A stretch of 51,294 nucleotides of DNA from Kordiimonas sp. (GCA_002700365.1 PADB01000005.1:1-51294); one strand, 5' to 3'; shown: positions 37,200 through 46,388, counted from the first letter of the stretch. Numbers and translations: made by a program. The notes: a model not told the origin generated them from the letters alone.

Positions 37200-38252
37200 G
37201 ACCTACTAAGAACGGATACAATCAGCATCACGCCAACAATGCTGAAAACCATTGCCGCCATTGATGAGTTCAAGGGGGCATGGACAGCGCTCGGTCGCCT
37301 TGCGCCCGAACGGCTGGACAATTTGCGGCGTGTGGCCGCAATCGAAAGCATTGGATCATCAACCCGTATTGAAGGCGCAAAACTATCAGACCGGGAAGTT
37401 GATCAACTTCTCTCAAAGATCGATATTACGAGTTTCACCAGTCGAGACGAGCAGGAAATCGCAGGCTATGCGGCTGCAATGGAAACGGTCTTCGCACATT
37501 ATGCAGCAATCGACCTGACGGAAAACCACATCAAGCAGCTTCACCGAGACCTGCTACAATATGCTGATAAGGATGAGCGGCATCGGGGCGCGTACAAGAC
37601 TCTGGATAACCATGTCGAAGCTTTCGGGCCGGACGGAAGCAGCCTCGGCGTGGTTTTCGAAACCGCAACCCCATTTGAAACACCGGCGCAAATGGAATCG
37701 CTGACGACGTGGACACGCAGAGCGTTAAATGACGGGGAGCTTCATCCTCTGATTATCACCAGCGTGTTTGTCGTTGTCTTTCTGGCGATCCACCCATTCC
37801 AGGATGGCAACGGCCGGCTTTCACGCATTCTCACGACACTGCTTCTATTGCGCACGGGCTATGAATATGTGCCCTATGCCTCGCTGGAGAGCGTGATCGA
37901 GCGTACGAAAGACGATTACTATAGATCACTGCGCCGTACACAGGGGACACTGCGCAAAGACAGCCCAAACTGGCAGCCGTGGCTAGATTACTTCCTAGGC
38001 GCATTGCGTACGCAAAAGCAGCTGCTCGAAGAGAAGATCAAGCGCGAGAAAATTCTACTCGACTCGTTGCCCTCCCTCTCTCTGGAAATACTGGATATCG
38101 TGCGCACGCAGGGGAGAATTACGGTTTCCGACGCCGCAAAGATAACGGGTACCAGTCGCAACACGATTAAAGATCATCTCAAGGCCCTGACCGACAGCGG
38201 CCATCTCGCCCGCCACGGAGCTGGGCGCGGAACATGGTATGCCTTAGCATGA
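37176..38252 (+). CDS. Fic-domain AMP-transferase-like protein with C-terminal winged helix
   Basis: 358 residues. The Fic core motif HPFQDGNGRL is at 206-215, complete for AMP transfer from ATP to a target hydroxyl. Before it, at 61-67, SSTRIEG fits the inhibitory-helix pattern [S/T]xxxE[G/N], so the enzyme is probably self-inhibited (class II Fic). The C-terminal 60 residues form a winged helix (GRITVSDAAKITGTSRNTIK) that may bind DNA, likely the TGGATGGA cluster at its own promoter. The start could be 37176 or the ATG at 37194. A Fic gene fragment lies directly downstream. Confidence 0.88.
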   Translation: MKTDGIMDDLLRTDTISITPTMLKTIAAIDEFKGAWTALGRLAPERLDNLRRVAAIESIGSSTRIEGAKLSDREVDQLLSKIDITSFTSRDEQEIAGYAAAMETVFAHYAAIDLTENHIKQLHRDLLQYADKDERHRGAYKTLDNHVEAFGPDGSSLGVVFETATPFETPAQMESLTTWTRRALNDGELHPLIITSVFVVVFLAIHPFQDGNGRLSRILTTLLLLRTGYEYVPYASLESVIERTKDDYYRSLRRTQGTLRKDSPNWQPWLDYFLGALRTQKQLLEEKIKREKILLDSLPSLSLEILDIVRTQGRITVSDAAKITGTSRNTIKDHLKALTDSGHLARHGAGRGTWYALA

Positions 38253-38261
38253 GCAACGTTT

Positions 38262-38384
38262 TTTATATTATTGGCAACGGCGACACGCGACCTGTCAGAA
38301 CTGTCCGACCTTGGGGTTTTCCGCCAACTTTCTGGCGGTGGCCGCAGTACAAGCTATGAGCTAGTGTTGCCTCAGACAAGCTAA
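38262..38384 (+). pseudogene. 3' fragment of a second Fic-family gene
   Basis: A frame ending at TAA 38382-38384 encodes LLATATRDLSELSDLGVFRQ followed by LSGGGRSTSYELVLPQTS. This is the typical C-terminal winged-helix end of Fic proteins (ATATRDL, then GGGRST-YEL). There is no start codon or Fic motif upstream, so it is the tail of a lost gene joined to the end of the intact fic gene. Confidence 0.7.
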
Positions 38385-38401
38385 GCCCCGTCATCCAATC
38401 C

Positions 38402-38476
38402 TGCAAAATCCGTTATTTTGATTGGCGGGAATGGAAGCTCAAGAAGCGATCTGAACTATCAGCGACCCGCTTATGA
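38402..38476 (+). pseudogene. 3' fragment of a traG-like gene
   Basis: KIRYFDWREWKLKKRSELS and a stop at 38474-38476 repeat the end of the TraG protein encoded at 34206-35747 (KIRYFDWWEWKLKNR), and the DNA is also very similar (AAAATCCGTTATTTTGATTGG is shared over at least 20 bases). It shows that another traG copy once ended here. The stretch between the two ends (lipoprotein, recombinase, Fic) is therefore probably an insertion or product of recombination between traG copies. Confidence 0.75.
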
Positions 38477-38510
38477 GCCGAAGAGCCAATATATTCAGCT
38501 CAAAGAAAGT

Positions 38511-39554
38511 TCATGCTGACTTGAAGTAGTTTTTCGTTCTGTTAGCAAAAGCAACCAGTGACAACATGACAGGGACTTCAACCAATACACCAACCACCGT
38601 GGCTAAGGCTGCGCCTGAGTTAAGTCCAAACAAACTGATAGCCACAGCGACGGCCAATTCAAAAAAGTTTGATGTACCTATAAGAGCCGCTGGCGCTGCG
38701 GTGTTAAAAGGCACACGCCACAGGTAAGACCAACCATAAGCAACGGCAAATATACCATAACTCTGGATCAATAGCGGGACGGCGATAAGACCAATAACCA
38801 TTGGCTTTTCAATAATTGTTCCAGCCTGGAACCCAAACAACAGTATAACGGTCGCCAGCAACCCCATAATAGAAAAAGGCTTTACGCGTGCAGTAAAACG
38901 ATCAATCTTTTCCTGAGTATGTTTGTTTTCCAGATTTTTGCGGGTGATGTAGCCTGCACCCAAGGGGATGATCACATAAAGCAGGACTGACAGCAAAAGT
39001 GTCTCCCACGGGACAACAACATCAGTAATGCCCAGCAACAATGCCACCAATGGCGCAAAGGCAAAAACCATAATAATATCGTTAATCGATACCTGTACCA
39101 GTGTGTAGTTAGCGTCGCCGCGTACAAGCTGGCTCCAGACAAACACCATAGCTGTACAAGGCGCAACGCCGAGCAAAATCATTCCTGCTATGTATTCCTT
39201 GGCGTCTTTGGGGTCTACCAGACCGGCAAACAGATATTCAAAAAACAGCACACCCAGAGCCGCCATAGTAAAGGGCTTAATCAGCCAGTTGACAACCAGC
39301 GTAACACATAAGCCTTTGGGCTTTTTGCCCACATCTTTGAGGCTGGCAAAATCAACATTAACCATCATGGGGTAAATCATAACCCATATAAATACCGCGA
39401 CGACTAGGTTCACACTGGCATATTCTAGAGAAGCAATTGCTTGAAATACATCTGGCACCAATAAACCAAGCCCAACACCAGTGGCAATGCAAAGCCCTAT
39501 CCAGACAGATAGATAACGCTCAAAAATTCCCATAGGTGAGGTTGCGTCATTCAT
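38511..39554 (-). CDS. arsB: ACR3-family arsenite efflux transporter
   Basis: 347 residues with ten hydrophobic segments. The hallmark of ACR3 is present: [13 protein letters not shown] in TM4, with the essential Cys. It should export arsenite (and perhaps antimonite) using the proton motive force. It is the last gene of the ars operon; its ATG overlaps the arsC stop by 4 bp. Also known as Acr3 or arsB in annotations, but not related to E. coli ArsB. Confidence 0.93.
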   Translation of the reverse strand: MNDATSPMGIFERYLSVWIGLCIATGVGLGLLVPDVFQAIASLEYASVNLVVAVFIWVMIYPMMVNVDFASLKDVGKKPKGLCVTLVVNWLIKPFTMAALGVLFFEYLFAGLVDPKDAKEYIAGMILLGVAPCTAMVFVWSQLVRGDANYTLVQVSINDIIMVFAFAPLVALLLGITDVVVPWETLLLSVLLYVIIPLGAGYITRKNLENKHTQEKIDRFTARVKPFSIMGLLATVILLFGFQAGTIIEKPMVIGLIAVPLLIQSYGIFAVAYGWSYLWRVPFNTAAPAALIGTSNFFELAVAVAISLFGLNSGAALATVVGVLVEVPVMLSLVAFANRTKNYFKSA

Positions 39555-39961
39555 AGTAATTCACTTTCAATTCTGGTTTTGAGCATATGAAACGCCTCGT
39601 CAAACGCGGCATTGATTTCCTCCTCACTGCCTGTGGCAGCGGCAGGGTCTGGCGTGCTCCAGTGTCGCTTTTCATGACGCCCTAAGAACACCGGACAGCT
39701 CTCAGCGGCAGCGGCATCACAGACGGTAATCACGAGGTCAAAGTTTTGACCTTCAAACTCATCCCATGACTTGCTTCGCGGTTGCTCTACCTCAATGCCA
39801 TGACGGTTTAGCGTTTCAATAGATTTAGGGTGCACATAACCGGCTGGCTTACTGCCAGCACTTACAGCATGAAACTGCCCCTTGCCGAGTTGGTTAATTA
39901 AAGCTTCAGCCATAATACTGCGGCAGGAATTCCCAGTACAGAGTACAAGTATGCTTTTCAT
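39551..39961 (-). CDS. arsC: Arsenate reductase, low-molecular-weight phosphatase type
   Basis: 136 residues from the ATG at 39961. The N-terminal P-loop is [15 protein letters not shown], with the nucleophilic Cys and Arg. A redox Cys pair follows further on ([14 protein letters not shown]). This is the thioredoxin-linked arsenate reductase family, turning arsenate into arsenite for export by ACR3. The start overlaps the stop of the cadI/arsI gene by one base (TGATG). Confidence 0.92.
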   Translation of the reverse strand: MKSILVLCTGNSCRSIMAEALINQLGKGQFHAVSAGSKPAGYVHPKSIETLNRHGIEVEQPRSKSWDEFEGQNFDLVITVCDAAAAESCPVFLGRHEKRHWSTPDPAAATGSEEEINAAFDEAFHMLKTRIESELL

Positions 39962-40434
39962 CAGTCGCAACAACCCGCTGTTTTTTCAGAAGGTTCGCAA
40001 CAGCCTGGCTGGCCCTTTGTTTCAGGCACACAGCAGGCACTTTGCTCTTCTTGCTCAGCATCTGAGAATATCTGTGCATCGTCCATGGTGTGGTAAGCTT
40101 CCCAGGCAATACCATTTGGGTCATTCACCCATGATTTTTCAGACTTGGCATAACAGCAAGTCGTCTCACCATCGCTATGCGTTGAGATATTGGCCGCTGA
40201 CATTTGCGCACGAATAGCGTCTAATTCTTGAGATGAGTCCACCTGAATACCCAGATGGTCGACCCCTTTTTTGCTTGCCCGTGTTGAAATGGCAAAATTT
40301 ACACTTGGATCATCAACCATCCATTTTGCGTAGTCTGCTTTTGTTTTTACAGGTTCCGCTCCAAAAAGCGCCGTATAGAACCGGATGCTCTCTTCTAGGT
40401 TTTCGACGCCCATATGTATGTGCAAACGTTTCAT
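39961..40434 (-). CDS. arsI: ArsI/CadI-family vicinal oxygen chelate enzyme
   Basis: 157 residues of the glyoxalase/VOC fold. Likely Fe(II) ligands H5, H60 and E112 match ArsI, and the vicinal pair C93-C94 (TTCCYAKSEK) corresponds to the arsenic-binding cysteines of C-As lyases. The last 25 residues add three more CC pairs (SACCVPE, GCCEPS, GCCD). ArsI removes methyl groups from trivalent organoarsenicals; CadI homologues are induced by cadmium without a proven reaction. The operon setting favours arsenic. Starts in TGATG overlap with arsR. Confidence 0.88.
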   Translation of the reverse strand: MKRLHIHMGVENLEESIRFYTALFGAEPVKTKADYAKWMVDDPSVNFAISTRASKKGVDHLGIQVDSSQELDAIRAQMSAANISTHSDGETTCCYAKSEKSWVNDPNGIAWEAYHTMDDAQIFSDAEQEEQSACCVPETKGQPGCCEPSEKTAGCCD

Positions 40435-40766
40435 CAGCAACATTCCTTTTTTTGTTTTATTTCAATGCGGCAATCCATGTCGCTTTCTTTGCAACAATTG
40501 TCAGTGAGGTATCTTATTGAGCCAACAAGAACATCATAGTTTGCCGTATAAATTGTGGCACGGCCTTGCTTTTGGTTTTCAATCAATCCCGCCTGTCGCA
40601 GCTTATCCAAATGAAACGAAAGCGTGGCATGTGGCAGCCCCAGTTTTTCACCAATAAGCCCAACAGCATAGCCTTCAGGCCCCTTTTCCACCAATAAGCG
40701 GAAAATATCCAAGCGGCTTTCCTGTGCCAAAGCATCAAGTGCATTTATAACATTTAATTTATCCAT
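40434..40766 (-). CDS. arsR: ArsR-family arsenic-responsive repressor
   Basis: 110 residues. A winged HTH (GLIGEKLGLPHATLSFHLDKLRQAGLI) is followed by a C-terminal Cys-rich tail (DNCCKESDMDC ... KKECC), where arsenite would bind. This places the sensor cysteines at the C-terminus, unlike the E. coli alpha-3 site. It heads the ars operon and represses it through the dyad at 40768-40785. The ATG lies only a few bases from the predicted transcription start. Confidence 0.9.
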   Translation of the reverse strand: MDKLNVINALDALAQESRLDIFRLLVEKGPEGYAVGLIGEKLGLPHATLSFHLDKLRQAGLIENQKQGRATIYTANYDVLVGSIRYLTDNCCKESDMDCRIEIKQKKECC

Positions 40767-40767
40767 A

Positions 40768-40803
40768 TATCTAGAAATATAGATACTTAATACACATTGT
40801 CAA
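40768..40803 (-). promoter_or_regulatory. ars promoter and ArsR operator, near-leaderless
   Basis: Minus strand: -35 TTGACA (40798-40803), 16-bp spacer, -10 TATATT (40776-40781). An inverted repeat TATCTA-gaaata-TAGATA (40768-40785) covers the -10 and start point, the usual place for ArsR binding. The arsR ATG begins at 40766, so the mRNA leader is at most about three bases. Confidence 0.75.
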
Positions 40804-41040
40804 CTATGAATAAAGGGGCTGCCCCATAAAATTTCAGAATCCCGGTAACTGGCAATACCGTAAAACCATTTTATACGAGCATGTTAGCCTGAGAAATTCC
40901 GAACCCGACTTTGCTCCAGCATGCGACGGCGATCCGTATAGCGACCTCACTCACGTTGCATTTAGACGCATTTAGAAATATTATCTGCTGATGATAACCG
41001 ACTATAAACAGCCAGAAAGAACCCAAACCAACTCATTTTT
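40804..41040. other. Intergenic stretch between ars and mer regions
   Basis: About 237 bp without a recognisable gene. It starts with GGGGCTGCCCC and carries short repeats (GCATTTAGA twice near 40958-40977). It could be the scar of an insertion that joined the ars and mer modules, but no insertion-sequence ends or transposase fragment could be identified. Confidence 0.35.
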
Positions 41041-41589
41041 TTATTTCATCCATTTCTGTCGCATTTCCCACTGATCAATCGGCGTTAATGGACCTATGGG
41101 GCAGTGATGCTCTTTTGTTGGCCGTTTTGTGATTAAAGAAAATAGATGGTGAAAGGCGCGCATTTCGCAACCGGGTGTGCGGAGCACAGCGGCAAACATA
41201 AAAGCCAAGCCCAAATGGCTAAAAACATACAGCTCCCATGCATGGACAGTGTGCGCTAGCAGATAAGTCTCAATCGAACCTGTTAGCGCATATCCGGTGC
41301 CTGCTGCCACAAGCATAATCGCAATGCTTGCAATCGCAGGCCATTTTTTCCACGCACGGGAAAAACCAATATTAATCACATAACTGACGAGAATAAGCCC
41401 AGGCACGATGCCGTTCCAGACAAGCTGCCGGATTGTACCAGTGTCGGTAATTAAATCCTGCCTTACCCCCCAAAGAGCAAATACGTAATACAAGCACAAG
41501 GCGCCAAAGCCGATGCGCGCCAAACGGCCAAATGGACCCGGCTTTGGTAAAGAGCCACATTCTTCCAGTTTGAGATCAGTTGTTGCCAT
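41041..41589 (-). CDS. Membrane protein of the mer operon, function unknown
   Basis: 182 residues with about five hydrophobic segments (GRLARIGFGALCLYYVFALW; GIVPGLILVSYVINIGF; SIAIMLVAAGTGYALTG; ELYVFSHLGLAFMFAAVL). There is one Cys in the N-terminus and two near the C-terminus (RTPGCEMRAFHH, EHHCPIGPL) that could bind metal. It is 18 bp after merA in the same direction and so probably induced by mercury. I do not recognise a characterised family; a role in Hg or Cys handling at the membrane is only a guess. Confidence 0.65.
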   Translation of the reverse strand: MATTDLKLEECGSLPKPGPFGRLARIGFGALCLYYVFALWGVRQDLITDTGTIRQLVWNGIVPGLILVSYVINIGFSRAWKKWPAIASIAIMLVAAGTGYALTGSIETYLLAHTVHAWELYVFSHLGLAFMFAAVLRTPGCEMRAFHHLFSLITKRPTKEHHCPIGPLTPIDQWEMRQKWMK

Positions 41590-41607
41590 TATTTACTTTT
41601 TCTTCGT

Positions 41608-43071
41608 TTACCCGGCGCAGCACGATAGCGTGCTGACATCTTTGTCGAATGTTTGGGCTGCGAGCTTTAACCCTTCAACGCCGGTAAGATATGGGAATAT
41701 GGCCTGTCCCAAATCCGTTGCAGTCATGCCTGCTTTAAGGGCAATCACAACGGTTTGGATTAACTCGCCGCCTTCTGGTGCTAATATATGCGCCCCCAAT
41801 AATTTGTCTGTGTTTTTGTCAGCCACAAGCTTTATCAGACCGCGTGTGTCCCGTGCCGCCAGATAACGCGGCACATGGTCAAGCGTAATAACACTTGTTT
41901 TAATGCTGTAACCTTGCTCATTGGCCTGCACTTCAGTTAACCCGACACTGGCTACTTGCGGATCGGTAAAAACAACTGAAGGCATGGCAGCATTATTATA
42001 GCGCTGTGTGTTACCGCCTGTTGCATTCTGGGCGGCAAGCTTCGCGCCGTAGGCTGCCATATAAACAAACATATCTGTGCCTGTAACATCGCCAGCAGCG
42101 TATATTTTACTGTTCGTGGAACACATCAAAGTATCAACCTCAATACCGCCGTTTTTAGTGAGCGAGACACCTACGTCTTCAAGTCCAAGGCCAGCCGTGT
42201 TTGGCTTGCGTCCGGCAGCAAGTAAAACGCTGTCTGCTTCCAGTGTATGAGTTTTGCCATGGTTTTCGTAGTGAAGTCTAACGCCGTCACCGTGCCGTTC
42301 AATAGATTGGTAGCCAATGCCAGCGTATATAGTGATGCCTTCAGCTTCCAAATAGCTTTGCAAAGCTTGGCTAATTTCAGGCTCCATATCTGGCACCAAG
42401 TGACTGCGGCAGCATAAGATGACCTTAACGCCGGCACGGGCAAACATCTGGCCTAGCTCGCACCCGATTACACCGCCGCCAATGATAATCATCGAACCGG
42501 GGAGGGTTTCAAGGTCGAGCGCGGACGTACTGTCCAGATGATCGACGGTTTCAATGCCGGGGATCGGCGGCACCCGGTTTGACGAACCGGTGGCAATGAT
42601 AATCTTGTCAGGCGTGTGAAGCGTGCCGTCCACCTTAACGCCGTCTTTGGCTAGCTGTGCACGGCCTTCTATATAATGCACGTCTGGATGAGCGGGCAGA
42701 ACGTCAATATATTTGGCTTGGCGCAGTTCTTCAACAAGCTGCTGCTTGTGCGCGACAACGGCCTGCCAGTCGAGCACTCTGGCCGTGGATGTTATGCCGT
42801 GAAACCTGGCCGCATGCGGGGCCTGATACAGGGCCTCCACAGCACGGATCATGGTTTTGGAAGGCACACAGCCAACGTTAACGCAGGTGCCGCCAATGAT
42901 GCCCTCACCAACAAGTGTTACAACAGCTCCAGCTTCCGCCGCTGTAATAGCCGCAGAAAACCCAGCCGAGCCTGCACCAATAACCATGACACTTGTTTTT
43001 GTCTCAGTATCTTCAGATGTGCAGCAACCGCTCTCTGGCTTGTCAAACGCCATATTAGGAACCTTGCTCAT
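41608..43071 (-). CDS. merA: Mercuric reductase
   Basis: 487 residues of the FAD-dependent disulfide reductase family. Redox pair C63/C68 in GGTCVNVGCVPSK, FAD motif GAGSAGFSAA, NADPH-binding GGGVIGCELGQMF, and the C-terminal vicinal pair STLSCCAG that receives Hg(II). It reduces Hg(II) to volatile Hg(0) with NADPH in the cytoplasm. The N-terminal HMA (NmerA) domain of longer MerA forms is absent, although a CC pair lies near residue 16-17. It overlaps merP by 17 bp. Confidence 0.94.
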   Translation of the reverse strand: MSKVPNMAFDKPESGCCTSEDTETKTSVMVIGAGSAGFSAAITAAEAGAVVTLVGEGIIGGTCVNVGCVPSKTMIRAVEALYQAPHAARFHGITSTARVLDWQAVVAHKQQLVEELRQAKYIDVLPAHPDVHYIEGRAQLAKDGVKVDGTLHTPDKIIIATGSSNRVPPIPGIETVDHLDSTSALDLETLPGSMIIIGGGVIGCELGQMFARAGVKVILCCRSHLVPDMEPEISQALQSYLEAEGITIYAGIGYQSIERHGDGVRLHYENHGKTHTLEADSVLLAAGRKPNTAGLGLEDVGVSLTKNGGIEVDTLMCSTNSKIYAAGDVTGTDMFVYMAAYGAKLAAQNATGGNTQRYNNAAMPSVVFTDPQVASVGLTEVQANEQGYSIKTSVITLDHVPRYLAARDTRGLIKLVADKNTDKLLGAHILAPEGGELIQTVVIALKAGMTATDLGQAIFPYLTGVEGLKLAAQTFDKDVSTLSCCAG

Positions 43072-43396
43072 CTTTTAGTATTGCAGGATATCCAGCATTT
43101 TCAGAGGCTTTGGCAATGTCTTCAATATTTGCTTTTGCGGGATCAAAAACCACTACAGCAGTTCTTTTGTCATAGTCTGTTTTAACTGAAGCTACGCCGT
43201 TAACTTTTTCCATGGCTTTGCGCACCGTAATCGGGCACATGGCGCAGGTCATTTTTTCAATCTCGAAGGTCACCGTCTTTTCCGCAGTTTGTTGGGTAGC
43301 TGGTTTGGCCTCGTCAGCAAAGGTAGCTGTGATCGGCAATGCCATACCAAGTACGAGCGCAACCGCGCATGTTTTGATTAAGTGTTTCATCTTCAT
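43055..43396 (-). CDS. merP: Periplasmic mercury-binding protein
   Basis: 113 residues: signal peptide (about 1-27), then one HMA domain with the metal motif MTCAMCPITVRKAM. It traps Hg(II) in the periplasm and passes it to MerT. It is 15 bp after merT and overlaps merA, in the order merT-merP-merA. Confidence 0.93.
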   Translation of the reverse strand: MKMKHLIKTCAVALVLGMALPITATFADEAKPATQQTAEKTVTFEIEKMTCAMCPITVRKAMEKVNGVASVKTDYDKRTAVVVFDPAKANIEDIAKASENAGYPAILKDEQGS

Positions 43397-43411
43397 TCTC
43401 CTTGTTTAAAA

Positions 43412-43795
43412 TTAAATGTATTCACCCAGAATCGGTGCCCAAAAATCAACGCTCAGCGCCAGCAGAACCAGCACTGTCGATACCCATAAAACAGTTTTAA
43501 TGACACGCTCAGATTTCTGCGTCGCACAGTAGCCCTCAGCGCATTGTTTCTTTGGCTTAAAGTAAACTTGCCAAAAACCGACAGCCAAAAATCCAAGCGT
43601 AACCACTGCAAAATAATTCTTGTAGGGCTCCATAACGGTGAGGTTGCCAATCCATGAACCGCTTACACCAAGCATCAGGAAAACAAACGGCAATATGCAG
43701 CATGATGAGGCCAATATAGCCCCGATCGCACCAAGGCTGGCACTCCAGTTTTTGCTGTTTTCCGCTGATTGTTTTATATCACTCATTACAGTCAT
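43412..43795 (-). CDS. merT: Mercuric transport protein
   Basis: 127 residues with three membrane segments. The Hg-relay cysteines are the pair in ILASSCCILPFVF (TM1) and a second pair in a cytoplasmic loop (KKQCAEGYC). It carries Hg(II) from MerP into the cytoplasm for MerA. Translation could start at 43795 or at the ATG three codons later. First gene of the operon, divergent from merR. Confidence 0.93.
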   Translation of the reverse strand: MTVMSDIKQSAENSKNWSASLGAIGAILASSCCILPFVFLMLGVSGSWIGNLTVMEPYKNYFAVVTLGFLAVGFWQVYFKPKKQCAEGYCATQKSERVIKTVLWVSTVLVLLALSVDFWAPILGEYI

Positions 43796-43871
43796 CTTTC
43801 TCTATCTATCAAGTGGGGGATGCTTCAATTCTTGTGATCTCAATCAGTTGCACCACGCCTTTATATATATT

Positions 43872-43902
43872 ATGCTACACTCTGTATTAATTACAGGGTA
43901 AA
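43872..43902 (-). promoter_or_regulatory. mer promoter/operator in the merT-merR gap
   Basis: Minus strand: -35 TTTACC (43897-43902), 19-bp spacer, -10 TAGCAT (43872-43877). The spacer contains the dyad CTGTA-attaa-TACAG. The 19-bp spacing with central dyad is the signature of MerR-controlled promoters and drives merT leftward; MerR is transcribed in the other direction from the same region. Confidence 0.8.
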
Positions 43903-43909
43903 GGGAAAA

Positions 43910-44320
43910 ATGACCGCATCTCGAAAATGTGAATATACGAGGGGCAAGTTGGCAAAAGAGAGCGGTGTCAACTTGGAAACCATCCGCTTTTATGAAAAAA
44001 TTGGGCTTATGCCAGACCCGCCGCGCTCTGCTGCTGGTTACAGGTGTTATTCAATAGATCACCTGAAACGATTGACATTTATCCGTCGTTCCCGCGAACT
44101 TGGTTTTACCAACAATGAGGTTGGCGGTCTTTTGGAAATGGTAGATGGCTCCTATGCGTGTGATGAGATAAAGCAGATCGCATTAGAGAATGTGAAGCTC
44201 ATTATAAAAAAAGTGCTCGATTTGAAGAAGATGCAGCAGGCGCTGGAATCAATGGCGGCAGAATGCAGCGGCGGCGTTACACCAGACTGCGCTATCATTG
44301 ATCGCTTGCTAGAAACCTGA
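43910..44320 (+). CDS. merR: Mercury-responsive MerR regulator
   Basis: 136 residues: winged HTH (GKLAKESGVNLETIRFYEKI), long dimer helix, and cysteines at 84, 119 and 127, corresponding to the three Hg ligands C82, C117 and C126 of classic MerR. It represses and, with Hg(II), activates the mer operon through the operator at 43872-43902. Divergent from merT; the ATG has AGGGAAAA before it. Confidence 0.93.
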   Translation: MTASRKCEYTRGKLAKESGVNLETIRFYEKIGLMPDPPRSAAGYRCYSIDHLKRLTFIRRSRELGFTNNEVGGLLEMVDGSYACDEIKQIALENVKLIIKKVLDLKKMQQALESMAAECSGGVTPDCAIIDRLLET

Positions 44321-44428
44321 TCTCAAGCCATTTTATATATTCATCCATCTGTCAGCAGCCAAGATCAAAAAAATAAACTACCAAGCATTACTCAGCTGCA
44401 TTCAACCTTGTAAAAATCTTCCATCACT

Positions 44429-46378
44429 TTATCCGTCCAGATAATCCAGCCCTTGAGCCCTGTTATGCTCAAGGCTGCGATCCCGTTCGCGCTTGCGTCG
44501 CATATAAAGATTACGAGCACGTAAGAGATCATTTTTTCTATCTTCCGCAAGGTTACTTTCCAGAATGGCCTTTTCCGTCACACGGGACAGGGCCTTCTGC
44601 CTGCGGATGACTTTATCCCGAATGATGGCTTTCAGCTCAAACGGGACATCGGTTCTGAGTTTCATCATCTCAAAATCATTCAGCGCGATATTCAGGGCGC
44701 GGCGGTTGGCTTCAATCCTATCTCTATGGTGGCCCAGTTTAAGCTGCTGCTCACGCCAGCGCTGGCGTTTTTGGTCCAGATAACGGAAGGCCCGTTTGGC
44801 TTTTTGCCTCTTGGCGCTGTCTTTGCCAATTTCACCCCGACCGTGCATCCGACCGATTAAGTTGGGATTTTCTTTAACAAGTCGATCAGCAATCTTAACG
44901 CCGTGAACCTGTTCGAGTTTGCGCCATTTTTTCAGCGCTGCTGACGGATTTCTGAAGATAGGCCTTAGAGACTCCAATACATTTTTTTCTCGGCGCTCAT
45001 GCCATATATCCAGAGATCGAAACGCTTGCTTGGCCTTGACTCTTTTATCTGAATCATAGGCTATCCGCTCCCATCCATTCATCCGGCCAAGGATTTGTGG
45101 GTTTTCACTAATAAGACGCTGAGCTTCCTCAATCCCGTATGTTGTTTCGAGTGTGCGCCATTTTTCTTCGGCTGCTTCTGGGTCTCGGAACACCACCTTA
45201 AGAGACTCCATTAAGACCTGGCGGCCCTTCTCTTCACGAGCTTCCATAAACGGGAGACCTTTTTGCAGCCGCTCTTTCTCCCACTCCAACCTGCTTATGC
45301 GACGTTCACCGGCACGGTAAACCGCTTCAACCCCTGACCAGTAGCGATAATCCCAATCGGCGGCTTCAAGCTCCCGCACGGGATCACCACGTTTTTGGTC
45401 CACTGCCTTTTGCGCTTCGTAAACGCGCTCGGCCCGCTTGCGCTCAGCAGGTGTCATCGCATCATAGCCTGGGATATTTGCTTCTGGCGCTTCGCCTCGT
45501 GCCAGCTCTTTCATGCGAGCGGCCATGTAGGTATCAAAACGCTGACCAAAGCGATCTTCTAGCTCGTTTAGCCGCACCCCTTTACCCATTTGTGAAAGTT
45601 TGGCGAAACGCTCTCCATTTGTGAGAACCAGCCCTTGCCCCTTGCGCTCCAGAAACACGCCCTGTGCACCAAGGCGTGCGGTTAGGTCGTCCCAGTCTTT
45701 GGCGTTATAGAAATGACCCTGAACTTTCTCTCGCAGGGCTTTCACCTGGGCCTTATCCATTGCAATTTGCGGGGCACGCTCTTCGCGCTTCGCCTGCCAA
45801 TATTCCCCTTCTGGCACCTGGCCTGGTTGCTCCTGCTTCAGGGCTTCCACAAGGTCAAAATCATCCACCCGTTCTTTATCGCGGATGCGTTCTTTTTCCA
45901 GTGGGATATTGAGGCCGCGCTCACGGGCAATATCTCGGCACAGCTCAGTCAGTTTGCGCCCGTCATTATGACGATCAAACGCCTTACCTGTTTGAGGGTG
46001 CACACGGTTAATCAGGAAGTGCATGTGGGGGTGCTTGGTGTCTTTATGGGCATAGATCATCATCTGGTGTTCGGTCAGACCCATACGCTCTATCGCCTCG
46101 CCAGCAATTTCCCTCATCACTTCTGGCGGGACTTTGCCACGCCGTGCGTCATTTGGGTCAAAAGACAGAACAAAATGATAGGTGGGCTTTTTGCAGCGCA
46201 AATTTTGGGCTGCGGTTGCCTCCATAATCGTGGCGGCGGCAATGGGGTCTCTGGTTTCCAGATTGCGGACCTCCATCCAATCAACGCGGTCTGGTGACTG
46301 CCCCTTGGTGCGCCCAGCCAGATAAAGCGCGGATGCTTTAAAGCTTGATGGTTGCTTGGCTGGGATTTTGAAACGCAT
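44429..46378 (-). CDS. mobA: MobA/VirD2-type relaxase
   Basis: 649 residues. The N-terminal relaxase domain has the metal motif HKDTKHPHMHFLIN (111-124) and a candidate catalytic Tyr among the early residues (Y19). Middle and C-terminal parts are helical and basic. Two tandem repeats of about 70 residues (about 390-459 and 467-540) share FR[D/N]P-AA--KWR-LE, then a ENP--[L/I]GRM motif. It nicks oriT and pilots the strand through a type IV secretion channel. It is 10 bp after mobC. The repeats recall the C-terminal secretion-signal repeats of alphaproteobacterial relaxases. Confidence 0.88.
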   Translation of the reverse strand: MRFKIPAKQPSSFKASALYLAGRTKGQSPDRVDWMEVRNLETRDPIAAATIMEATAAQNLRCKKPTYHFVLSFDPNDARRGKVPPEVMREIAGEAIERMGLTEHQMMIYAHKDTKHPHMHFLINRVHPQTGKAFDRHNDGRKLTELCRDIARERGLNIPLEKERIRDKERVDDFDLVEALKQEQPGQVPEGEYWQAKREERAPQIAMDKAQVKALREKVQGHFYNAKDWDDLTARLGAQGVFLERKGQGLVLTNGERFAKLSQMGKGVRLNELEDRFGQRFDTYMAARMKELARGEAPEANIPGYDAMTPAERKRAERVYEAQKAVDQKRGDPVRELEAADWDYRYWSGVEAVYRAGERRISRLEWEKERLQKGLPFMEAREEKGRQVLMESLKVVFRDPEAAEEKWRTLETTYGIEEAQRLISENPQILGRMNGWERIAYDSDKRVKAKQAFRSLDIWHERREKNVLESLRPIFRNPSAALKKWRKLEQVHGVKIADRLVKENPNLIGRMHGRGEIGKDSAKRQKAKRAFRYLDQKRQRWREQQLKLGHHRDRIEANRRALNIALNDFEMMKLRTDVPFELKAIIRDKVIRRQKALSRVTEKAILESNLAEDRKNDLLRARNLYMRRKRERDRSLEHNRAQGLDYLDG

Positions 46379-46388
46379 GGATCAGCCC

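Noticed and set aside
40804-41040. Insertion-sequence remnant between ars and mer
   Set aside because: GGGGCTGCCCC looks like a transposon end at first sight, but no matching inverted end, target duplication or transposase fragment could be found.
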